From Verrucomicrobiota bacterium (GTDB lineage Bacteria > Verrucomicrobiota > Verrucomicrobiia > Chthoniobacterales > UBA10450): a stretch of DNA of 9,798 bases. Position 1 is the stretch's first letter, and each line of letters starts with the position of its first letter. A program made the position numbers and the translations under genes. The notes beneath the pieces were generated by a model that saw nothing but the letters and a program-made list of their open reading frames with translations, had not been told where the DNA came from and searched no databases. The DNA lies in NCBI GenBank assembly GCA_003218615.1, contig QHOD01000051.1:1-9798 (forward strand). The letters run 5' to 3'. Below are positions 1 through 5,493 of the stretch, piece by piece.

Positions 1-406
1 AACCGTCCCACATCAAAATACGGCGGAGATCGGGATGCCCGTCGAATTTGATTCCCATCATGTCGTAAATTTCGCGTTCATGCCAATTCGCGGTCGGCCA
101 GATATCTGAAACGGTATCGACACTGCCGGCAGCTTCCGACACTCGTAGTTTCAATCGCAGATGGGCGCCGAGCGACATCGAATAAAGCTCGTAAACAATT
201 TCAAATCGTGGTTCCTCGCCGGAGTTGTCGATGCTGGTGATGTCGATCAGATAATCGAACGAAAGTTCGTCGCGGCAGAATTTTGCGATTTCGCGAAGAT
301 TAGCAGCGGGAATTGTATAGGTCATTTCACCGCGGAACTCAGTTTTATTCTGAATCTTCTCGCCGAGTGATTTCTCGAGCGAAGCCAGCGCTTCCTCGCA
401 AGTCAT
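1..406 (-). CDS. nuoC: NADH-quinone oxidoreductase subunit C, 3' part beyond window
   Basis: NuoC is the 30-kDa subunit of the peripheral (hydrophilic) arm of respiratory complex I and packs against NuoD and NuoB. The 135 visible residues run from the start to the conserved C-terminal signature. Residues 106-131 read ANWHEREIYDMMGI, then FDGHPDLRRI; this ERE.yDm.Gi.f.GHPdLRRI pattern is diagnostic of the family. The reading frame leaves the window at its left edge, so the last part (usually a proline- and arginine-rich tail) is missing. I read no fused NuoD here, but a NuoCD fusion cannot be excluded because the C terminus is not visible. The ATG at 406-404 overlaps the nuoB stop as ATGA, so translation is probably coupled. 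No Shine-Dalgarno motif precedes it. The identity is firm. Confidence 0.95.
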   Translation of the reverse strand, partial: MTCEEALASLEKSLGEKIQNKTEFRGEMTYTIPAANLREIAKFCRDELSFDYLIDITSIDNSGEEPRFEIVYELYSMSLGAHLRLKLRVSEAAGSVDTVSDIWPTANWHEREIYDMMGIKFDGHPDLRRILMWDG

Positions 407-939
407 GGCAGTGCTGCCTCGAATCGTTCGACCAGTTCGGGTTTTTGGTTCCTGAACGAGCGCTCACCCGAAATTTTTTCCTGCAATTTCATCAGTCCTG
501 CGAGCAATGCTTCCGGACGCGGCGGACAACCGGAAACGTAAACATCAACGGGAAGAAGCTGATCGATCCCTTGGAGAACGGCGTAGGAGCGATACATTCC
601 GCCGGTGGAAGCGCACGCGCCCATAGCGATTACCCATTTTGGCTCTGGCATTTGTTCATAAATTCTTTTCACCGCCAAAGCCATTTTGTAAGTGACCGTG
701 CCAGCCACGATCATTACGTCACATTGGCGTGGCGAGAAACGCATGACTTCGGCGCCGAAGCGCGCGATATCGAAACGTGAAGCCGCCGTGGCCATCAATT
801 CAATCGCGCAACAGGCGAGGCCCATCGGCATTGGCCACAGCGAATTTTTATGCACCCAGTTCAGAGCAGCATCGAAGCGCGTAAAAATCACGTTGCCCTC
901 GGTCTTTGAATCGTACGCCGTCGAGCGAGGTTCGGGCAT
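403..939 (-). CDS. nuoB: NADH-quinone oxidoreductase subunit B
   Basis: NuoB carries the terminal iron-sulfur cluster N2, which passes electrons to quinone at the junction of the two arms of complex I. The protein is 178 residues, normal for the family. The four cluster ligands are visible: the tandem cysteines C43-C44 in GLACCAIELM, C109 in GACASTGG and C138 in VSGCPPRPEAL. The start at 939 gives MPEPRSTAYD and places the conserved core at the usual distance. No ribosome-binding motif is evident upstream. In most bacteria nuoA lies directly upstream. Here the next gene is the divergent cysD, so nuoB is the first gene of this nuo unit and nuoA must be elsewhere or absent. It overlaps nuoC by 4 bp. 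Confidence 0.97.
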   Translation of the reverse strand: MPEPRSTAYDSKTEGNVIFTRFDAALNWVHKNSLWPMPMGLACCAIELMATAASRFDIARFGAEVMRFSPRQCDVMIVAGTVTYKMALAVKRIYEQMPEPKWVIAMGACASTGGMYRSYAVLQGIDQLLPVDVYVSGCPPRPEALLAGLMKLQEKISGERSFRNQKPELVERFEAALP

Positions 940-972
940 GAGAAAAGGTTAGAATGCGACGCCCATCGCGCA

Positions 973-1011
973 AGCTGAATCCCGGCGTGAAACCAGCAAT
1001 CATATTCAGCT
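973..1011. repeat. 8-bp inverted repeat AGCTGAAT/ATTCAGCT
   Basis: The left arm AGCTGAAT lies at 973-980 and the right arm ATTCAGCT at 1004-1011. The arms are perfect reverse complements separated by 23 bases. The repeat lies 34 bp upstream of the nuoB start and directly abuts the palindrome at 1014. It could be a split operator or part of a larger palindromic cluster. An 8-bp match at this distance can also arise by chance. Confidence 0.4.
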
Positions 1012-1013
1012 GG

Positions 1014-1035
1014 GGGCGATTGACCTCAATCGCCC
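1014..1035. repeat. Perfect 22-nt palindrome, copy 1 (REP-like)
   Basis: The arm GGGCGATTGA at 1014-1023, a CC loop and the arm TCAATCGCCC at 1026-1035 form a perfect ten-base-pair hairpin. No T-run follows, so it is not a classical intrinsic terminator. It also sits upstream of both flanking genes, where a terminator would not be expected. A second palindrome with the same length and outer bases begins exactly 50 bp further on. I interpret the pair as a REP-like (repetitive extragenic palindrome) doublet or a regulatory hairpin pair. Confidence 0.75.
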
Positions 1036-1063
1036 GCTCGTCGAATATCATGCCTCGCGCAGC

Positions 1064-1085
1064 GGGCGGTTCAGGTGACCCGCCC
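1064..1085. repeat. Near-perfect 22-nt palindrome, copy 2 (REP-like)
   Basis: The arm GGGCGGTTCA at 1064-1073, a GG loop and the arm TGACCCGCCC at 1076-1085 pair at nine of ten positions, with a T/C mismatch at 1070/1079. Aligned with the copy at 1014-1035, the outer five pairs are identical. Pairs six (A-T versus G-C) and nine (G-C versus C-G) differ but remain complementary. The element ends 14 bp before the cysD start codon and could lie in its 5' leader. Its reverse complement continues to GTAGGGG, a string also found at 7407-7413 in another gap. Confidence 0.7.
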
Positions 1086-1099
1086 CTACCAGACGAATC

Positions 1100-1918
1100 A
1101 TGACCTCGGTCCAACGCACTCATCTCGATTACCTTGAGAACCAGAGCATTTTCATTTTTCGCGAAGCGTATCATGCCTTTAAAAACATCGCCATGCCGTG
1201 GTCGATGGGGAAGGATTCCAACGTCCTCATCTGGCTCGCGCGGAAATCGTTTTTTGGAAAGATCCCGTTTCCCGTTCTGCACATTGATACCACCTACGAA
1301 TTTCCCGAGATGCTGGAGTTTCGCGATTGGGCAACGAAGCACTACAACCTCAATCTGATCGTGAAGATCAACACCGAAGCGCGCGAGCGCGGCATCGGTT
1401 ACGAGACGCACGATCCGGTTACCGTGACACATGAGCTGAAGACTGTCGCGCTTCAGCAAGCACTAGCGGATTATAAATGGGATGCGCTTATCACTGGCAT
1501 TCGACGCGATGAAGATCCGACCCGTGCGAAGGAGCGATATTTTTCGCCGCGGAATGCGCAGTTCGAATGGGATTACAAAGATCAGCCGCCGGAATTTTGG
1601 GGACAATTCGCGACATCTCCAGAAAAGGGCGAGCACGTTCGTGTGCAACCATTGCTTGATTGGACCGAGGCCGATATTTGGCGTTATATCCAGCGCGAGA
1701 ACATTCCGATCCCGAAAATGTATTTCGCGCGAAATGGAAAACGGTTTCGTTCGCTTGGGTGTAGTCCCATCACGCAGCCGATCGCAAGCACGGCATCGAC
1801 CATCGACGAAATTATCGCCGAATTAGAGGCGACGCGCACCAGCGAACGCGCCGGCCGCGCCCAGGATCATCACGAACGCAACGCAATGCAAAAGCTAAGA
1901 GCGAAAGGATTCTTATGA
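1100..1918 (+). CDS. cysD: Sulfate adenylyltransferase subunit 2 (short CysD)
   Basis: CysD is the catalytic subunit of ATP sulfurylase. With the GTPase CysN it forms adenosine 5'-phosphosulfate (APS) from sulfate and ATP in the cytoplasm. The 272-residue protein belongs to the PP-loop family: the loop is SMGKDS at residues 35-40 (SIGKDS in Escherichia coli). Further family blocks are GIRRDED at 133-139, the PLLDWTEADIWRYI segment ending at 197, RFRSLGC at 215-221 and TSERAGRAQD at 247-256. It is about 30 residues shorter than the E. coli protein because the insertion before RFR.LGC is missing; here a short ARNGK turn replaces it. The ATG at 1100 matches the family N terminus (QRTHLDYLENQSI). 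The stop overlaps a possible upstream ATG of the next gene. It is the first gene of the sulfate-activation operon. Confidence 0.96.
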   Translation: MTSVQRTHLDYLENQSIFIFREAYHAFKNIAMPWSMGKDSNVLIWLARKSFFGKIPFPVLHIDTTYEFPEMLEFRDWATKHYNLNLIVKINTEARERGIGYETHDPVTVTHELKTVALQQALADYKWDALITGIRRDEDPTRAKERYFSPRNAQFEWDYKDQPPEFWGQFATSPEKGEHVRVQPLLDWTEADIWRYIQRENIPIPKMYFARNGKRFRSLGCSPITQPIASTASTIDEIIAELEATRTSERAGRAQDHHERNAMQKLRAKGFL

Positions 1919-1920
1919 TT

Positions 1921-1948
1921 GCGGATCGCGGAGTGCGGAGTGCGGAAA
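1921..1948 (+). repeat. Heptanucleotide tandem repeat (GCGGANN x4)
   Basis: Four consecutive 7-bp units start just after the cysD stop: GCGGATC, GCGGAGT, GCGGAGT and GCGGAAA. They occupy the junction between cysD and the four-helix-bundle gene. The ORF of that gene can be read through them from an ATG at 1915, giving an arginine- and serine-rich leader with no family resemblance. From general recollection, GCGGANT-type heptamers occur as intergenic repeats in several bacterial genomes. I cannot count copies elsewhere from this window. Confidence 0.65.
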
Positions 1949-1983
1949 GAAAAGAGCAGAGCGCATGTGCCGCTGAAGGTGTG

Positions 1984-2367
1984 ATGTCGACGGATGATTT
2001 TCGCAGGCGCACCTTCAGGTTCGGAATTCTAGTCGCCCGACTTGTGCAGACGTTATCTAAAGCGGAGGTCGCGCGCGTTATCGGTAACCAACTACTGCGT
2101 TCAGGAATAGCAGTGGGCGAGAATTACCTCGCGGCAGCACGTCCGCGATCACGGGCGGATGTCATCGCGAAACTGGGGATTGTCGAAGAGGAGGGCGATG
2201 AAACGCTGTATTGGATCGACATGTTGATTGAGCTCGAACTGGTTAGCGGAACGAGTTGCAAAGAGTTGCGAGCGGAAGCAAACGAAATTCTCGCTATCGT
2301 CGTCGCTTCAATCAGAACGGCGCGACGAAATATCAAACAGCCAATGCGCTACACCAACCATGGCTGA
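1984..2367 (+). CDS. Four-helix-bundle protein (23S rRNA IVP family)
   Basis: This protein of about 127 residues belongs to the family first seen encoded in intervening sequences of 23S rRNA (S23/IVP, TIGR02436-like), which also includes the Avd accessory proteins of diversity-generating retroelements. Its molecular function outside those settings is unknown. Family hallmarks are QLLRSGIAVGENYLAA at residues 37-52 and the helix KLGIVEEEGDETLYWIDML at 63-81. Helices alternate with short turns, and I see no signal peptide or membrane segment. I chose the ATG at 1984 because AAGG lies four bases upstream and the length then fits the family. An ATG at 1915 overlapping the cysD stop would add 23 residues encoded mainly by the heptamer repeat. 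The end overlaps cysNC by 8 bp. There is no reverse transcriptase, variable repeat or rRNA nearby, so a role in a DGR is unlikely here. A link to sulfate activation is suggested only by position. Confidence 0.85.
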   Translation: MSTDDFRRRTFRFGILVARLVQTLSKAEVARVIGNQLLRSGIAVGENYLAAARPRSRADVIAKLGIVEEEGDETLYWIDMLIELELVSGTSCKELRAEANEILAIVVASIRTARRNIKQPMRYTNHG

Positions 2368-4249
2368 TCCGCAATCGTCAGCGGCTTCTCCGTTGAAGGT
2401 CGTTTTCGTCGGTCATGTCGATCACGGCAAGTCAACGCTCATTGGCCGGATCCTGCACGACACAGGTTCGCTTCCCGAGGGCAAAATCGAAGATATAAAA
2501 AAGGCCTGTGCGGCCGAGGGGATGGAGTTTGAATTCGCTTTCCTGCTCGATGCACTGATCGAAGAGCAAAAGCAAAATGTCACAATCGACACGACCCAAA
2601 TTCCATTTCGAACGGCGCGAGCGCGCTACGCCATCATCGACGCGCCTGGCCACAAGGAATTTTTAAAAAACATGATCACGGGGGCGTCGAGCGCAGACGC
2701 TGCGATCCTGGTGATCGGCGCCAACGAAGGCGTGCGCGAGCAAAGCCGCCGTCACGCTTACTTGCTCGGCCTGCTGGGAATCAAGCAGATCATCGTGGTC
2801 GTGAATAAAATGGACCTGGTCGATTTCTCGGAAGCGCGATTTCACGAGATCGAGAGCGATTACCGAAAGTTCCTTGTCGATCTTGGTCTGGAAGCAAGCG
2901 CGTTCATTCCCGCCTCGGCGAAACAAGGAGAGAACGTCGCGCGCGCGACAATGAAAATGAAATGGTATTGCGGTGCGAGTGTTCTCGAAGCGCTCGACCT
3001 GTTACAGCCGCAAAAACCCGATGTCGATCTTCCGCTGCGCTTTTGCGTTCAAGACGTTTATCGTTTTGACGTGCGCCGAATCATAGCGGGCCGGATCGAG
3101 ACCGGAACGTTGCGGGTAGGGGATCAGTTGGTTTTTTCGCCGGCAAATAAATCGTCGGTGGTTGCTTCGATCGAGCGATGGAACGCACTGGCAACCAGCC
3201 CCGCCGTGGCAGGCGACTCTGTCGGGATTACACTCAGCGAACAGATTTTCGTCGAACGAGGCTATGTCGCGTCGCATGAAAACGAAACACCGATCGAGAC
3301 AAATCGCTTTCACGCTGATCTTTTCTGGATCGTGCGCGAGCCGCTGCGCCTCGGTCATCTCTACAATCTGCGTCTGGCGACACAGGACCTGAAATGTCAG
3401 GTCGTATCGATCGAGGAGGTTATGGATTCGTCAACACTTGAGACAAAAAACGACGGGCGCGAACAGTTGGAGCGAAATGAAATTGGTAAACTTACGATTC
3501 AAACTCGCGGCCCGCTTGTCATTGATAATCATGATCGAATCCCAAATCTCGGGCGATTTGTTATCGTAGACGATGGGGAGATCTGCGGCGGCGGCACGAT
3601 TTTCGGCGGCGTTTACACCGACAGACAGGTTACAAAGAGTCAAAATATTTTTTGGACCGAGGGCAAAATCACCGCTCAACAGCGTGCGATGCGAAGCGGT
3701 CATCGCGGAGCAGTGGTTTGGTTGACCGGTCTCTCCGGCGCTGGAAAATCGACCATTGCGCAGGCGCTCGAGCGCGAGTTGTTTCATCGCGCGATGTACA
3801 CATACGTGCTCGATGGCGACAACGTCCGGCATGGTTTGAACTCAAATCTCGGATTCTCACCCGACGACCGGCTGGAAAACATCCGCCGAGTAAGCGAAGT
3901 CGCGAAGTTAATGGCCGATGCCGGTACGGTCGTCATTACGGCGTTCATCTCACCGTATCGAATGGATCGGCGCCGGGCGCGCGAAATTGCTCTGGAAGGG
4001 AACGCGGAGTTTATCGAAGTGTTTGTCGATGCGCCGTTGGAGGTTTGCGAAACGCGAGATCCGAAGAACCTCTACAAAAAAGCGCGAGCGGGTGAGATTC
4101 GCGATTTCACTGGAATCGATGCGCCGTATGAAGCGCCGGAGGACCCTGAAATTGTTGTTCGTACCGACGAGCAAACCGTTGATGAATCCGTGGCGACGAT
4201 TATGGAACAGCTATTGCCACGCTTGAGAGAATACGAAGCGAACGAATAG
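2360..4249 (+). CDS. cysNC: Bifunctional ATP sulfurylase GTPase / APS kinase
   Basis: This fusion of 629 residues couples both steps of sulfate activation. The N-terminal CysN part is an EF-Tu-like GTPase that drives APS formation by CysD. The C-terminal CysC part phosphorylates APS to PAPS. GTPase motifs are GHVDHGKST at 18-26 (G1), DAPGH at 94-98 (G3), NKMD at 149-152 (G4) and SAK at 186-188 (G5). Beta-barrel domains follow to about 430. The APS kinase begins near 445 with Walker A GLSGAGKS at 457-464, DGDNVRHGLN at 485-494, FISPYRMDR at 529-537 and the lid KKARAGEIRDFTGIDAPYEAP at 573-593, split by no insertion. The G1 and G3 motifs resemble EF-1-alpha more than the usual CysN GSVDDGKST and DTPGH. 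The in-frame ATG at 2228 would add 44 residues lying inside the upstream gene, so I use 2360, where MADPQSSAAS leads directly into the first strand. Confidence 0.96.
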   Translation: MADPQSSAASPLKVVFVGHVDHGKSTLIGRILHDTGSLPEGKIEDIKKACAAEGMEFEFAFLLDALIEEQKQNVTIDTTQIPFRTARARYAIIDAPGHKEFLKNMITGASSADAAILVIGANEGVREQSRRHAYLLGLLGIKQIIVVVNKMDLVDFSEARFHEIESDYRKFLVDLGLEASAFIPASAKQGENVARATMKMKWYCGASVLEALDLLQPQKPDVDLPLRFCVQDVYRFDVRRIIAGRIETGTLRVGDQLVFSPANKSSVVASIERWNALATSPAVAGDSVGITLSEQIFVERGYVASHENETPIETNRFHADLFWIVREPLRLGHLYNLRLATQDLKCQVVSIEEVMDSSTLETKNDGREQLERNEIGKLTIQTRGPLVIDNHDRIPNLGRFVIVDDGEICGGGTIFGGVYTDRQVTKSQNIFWTEGKITAQQRAMRSGHRGAVVWLTGLSGAGKSTIAQALERELFHRAMYTYVLDGDNVRHGLNSNLGFSPDDRLENIRRVSEVAKLMADAGTVVITAFISPYRMDRRRAREIALEGNAEFIEVFVDAPLEVCETRDPKNLYKKARAGEIRDFTGIDAPYEAPEDPEIVVRTDEQTVDESVATIMEQLLPRLREYEANE

Positions 4250-4262
4250 ACTGTTCGACAGT
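4250..4262 (+). other. Short hairpin between cysNC stop and GNAT start
   Basis: ACTGT at 4250-4254, a TCG loop and ACAGT at 4258-4262 form a perfect five-base-pair stem. It begins immediately after the cysNC stop codon and its right arm covers the first two bases of the GTG start of the next gene. It has no trailing T-run. It could weaken initiation of the downstream gene in the transcript, but a stem this short may be chance. Confidence 0.3.
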
Positions 4263-4731
4263 GGATGCCGTTAGGATTCGCGCTGCCAGGCTGAGCGATG
4301 CGTCTGGGCTCGCTGGGCTCATGTGCGAGCTTGGCTACGAAACGACGAGCGCCGAAATGAGAAGGCGTTTGAAATCGATTGGAAGGGATGCGCGTTGCAG
4401 CACGTTCATCGCCAAGATCGACAATAAACTTTGCGGGATGATCGGGACGCTCACGCATGTCAGCCACGAACACAATGATCCATCCGGGAAGATTGTTGCA
4501 CTTGTTGTCTCGGAAAAGCAGCGGCGGCGCGGAGTTGGTCGCGCTTTGATTGCCGCCGCGGAGAAGAACTTCGCCAGGAGAAAGGTTACACGAGTAACTT
4601 TGACAACAAGGTTCGAACGCCAAGGCGCGCATCGATTTTACCAGGCGCTCGGTTATTTGCGAACGGGCTTTCGCTTCGGCAAAGATATCGCACCTGGTTC
4701 TGGGTCAATAGCGGACGCGGACGAGGAATAA
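4261..4731 (+). CDS. GNAT family N-acetyltransferase
   Basis: The 156-residue product is a single-domain GCN5-related acetyltransferase that should transfer an acetyl group from acetyl-CoA to an unknown amine. The acetyl-CoA pyrophosphate loop is QRRRGVGRAL at 87-96, preceded by the beta strand KIVALVVSE. The C-terminal block HRFYQALGYLRTGFRF at 124-139 is the usual closing motif. The GTG start at 4261 is needed because the next in-frame ATG (4321) would remove the first strand, VRIRAARLSD. The gene starts 11 bp after cysNC, so it is probably co-transcribed with sulfate activation, though no direct link to sulfur is visible. Its last 27 bp overlap the 3' end of truA on the other strand, and the acidic tail IADADEE is encoded in that overlap. 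The substrate cannot be predicted. Confidence 0.85.
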   Translation: MDAVRIRAARLSDASGLAGLMCELGYETTSAEMRRRLKSIGRDARCSTFIAKIDNKLCGMIGTLTHVSHEHNDPSGKIVALVVSEKQRRRGVGRALIAAAEKNFARRKVTRVTLTTRFERQGAHRFYQALGYLRTGFRFGKDIAPGSGSIADADEE

Positions 4732-5487
4732 TCCTTCGGGGGGAGCGGCAAAACGGGCAGAACCCACATGCGCGGAAGCGAGCCGATCAGTCAGGTCTTG
4801 AGTGGGTAACTTTCCAAGCGCGCATTTGACGAGCGAGCCTACGATTAAACGAACCATCTTGTAGAGAAAACCGTCGCCATCGAACTCGATCGTTAGGCAG
4901 GAACCGCTCTGCCGAACGTGCACAGAATAAATTGTCCGAATCGTGCTTGTTTCCCGCTCGCCACGGGACGAGTCCGTGTCGCCGCGGCGACCGGACTTGC
5001 CGCGATTGGCAGCGAAGCTGGCAAAATCATGGGTGCCAACGAAAGATTTAGCCGCCGTTCTCAGAACCTCGAGATTCAGCGGGCGCGCGATGTGCCAGGC
5101 GGAGGCATGTTCGAATGGCGGCAAGACCGGAGCGGACCAGATTCTGTAGCGATAGATTTTTCCTTTTGCGGACAAGCGAGCATGAAAATCCTTTGAAACA
5201 TATCGGCATCGAAGCACGCGAATCGTCGGAGGCAATCGTGCGTTGAGCGCTCCCGTCCAACGCGCGGCGGATAAACGGCTGTCGGCAAGATCGACATGTG
5301 CGCATTGAGCGAGGGCGTGCACCCCGGCATCGGTTCGTCCGGCGCCGTGAACACGAACAGCCTTGCCACTGATATGTTCAAGCGCACGCTCAAGGTGGTC
5401 CTGAATCGTGTTGCGATGGGATTGGCTTTGCCACCCCGCAAATCCTCTCCCGTCGTATGCAACGATCAATTTCAACCGTCGCGACAT
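4705..5487 (-). CDS. truA: tRNA pseudouridine(38-40) synthase
   Basis: TruA isomerises uridines 38-40 in the anticodon arm of many tRNAs to pseudouridine. The protein of 260 residues shows the family start (LIVAYDGRGFAGWQ, residues 7-20) and the catalytic block GAGRTDAGVHA at 48-58 with the nucleophile Asp53. It also has FHARLSAKGKIYRYRIW at 101-117 and the motif DGDGFLYKMVRLIVG at 203-217. Between FASFAA (ending at 160) and TIRTI (182-186) lies an arginine-, glycine- and serine-rich stretch of about 20 residues. That stretch is longer than I expect for TruA, and a palindromic repeat encodes half of it. The gene is the last of a manC-ruvX-truA unit, 6 bp after ruvX. It converges with and overlaps the GNAT gene. 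No Shine-Dalgarno motif precedes the ATG. Confidence 0.96.
   Translation of the reverse strand: MSRRLKLIVAYDGRGFAGWQSQSHRNTIQDHLERALEHISGKAVRVHGAGRTDAGVHALAQCAHVDLADSRLSAARWTGALNARLPPTIRVLRCRYVSKDFHARLSAKGKIYRYRIWSAPVLPPFEHASAWHIARPLNLEVLRTAAKSFVGTHDFASFAANRGKSGRRGDTDSSRGERETSTIRTIYSVHVRQSGSCLTIEFDGDGFLYKMVRLIVGSLVKCALGKLPTQDLTDRLASAHVGSARFAAPPEGLFLVRVRY
4971..4997. repeat. Palindrome inside truA, in-frame insertion-like
   Basis: The left arm AGTCCG, an extra T at 4977 and GTCGCCG (to 4984) face the right arm CGGCGAC then CGGACT (4985-4997). This gives thirteen complementary pairs with one bulged base, and the centre is a perfect 14-bp palindrome at 4978-4991. A smaller inverted repeat, CACG and GAC facing GTC and CGTG, partly overlaps it at 4962-4978. 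The palindrome encodes residues 164-173 of TruA (KSGRRGDTDS), inside the hydrophilic stretch 161-181 that looks inserted. This resembles the palindromic elements found inside genes of Rickettsia, but that is an analogy, not an assignment. Confidence 0.7.
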
Positions 5488-5493
5488 CGCAAT

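Larger units (their letters stand above)
940..1099. promoter_or_regulatory. Divergent nuoB/cysD intergenic region
   Basis: These 160 bp separate the nuoB start (leftward) from the cysD start (rightward) and must hold promoters for both units unless transcripts are longer. It contains three inverted repeats, listed separately. Toward cysD I see TTGACC at 1020-1025 and TATCAT at 1046-1051. Each matches the sigma-70 hexamers at five of six positions, but the 20-bp spacer is long, so this is only a weak candidate promoter. No Shine-Dalgarno sequence precedes either start codon. I recognise no SAM riboswitch or T-box here. No small open reading frame in it is convincing. Confidence 0.4.

Noticed and set aside
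1014..1035. Intrinsic terminator
   Set aside because: The hairpin has no T-run on either side and lies upstream of both divergent genes, where no transcript is expected to end.
848..1459. Minus-strand open frame of 203 codons running antisense through the 5' half of cysD
   Set aside because: It overlaps the strongly supported cysD and nuoB genes, has no family features, and its sequence follows from codon bias of cysD on the other strand.
2228..2359. N-terminal extension of CysNC by 44 residues from an upstream in-frame ATG
   Set aside because: The segment lies inside the four-helix-bundle gene in another frame, is low-complexity Ser/Arg, and CysN proteins begin just before the first GTPase strand.
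1984..2367. Diversity-generating retroelement with the four-helix-bundle protein as Avd
   Set aside because: There is no reverse transcriptase, template repeat or variable target gene in the window; the neighbours are sulfate-activation enzymes.
4072..4632. Minus-strand open frame of 186 codons antisense to cysNC and the GNAT gene
   Set aside because: No recognisable motif, and it crosses two supported genes on the opposite strand.
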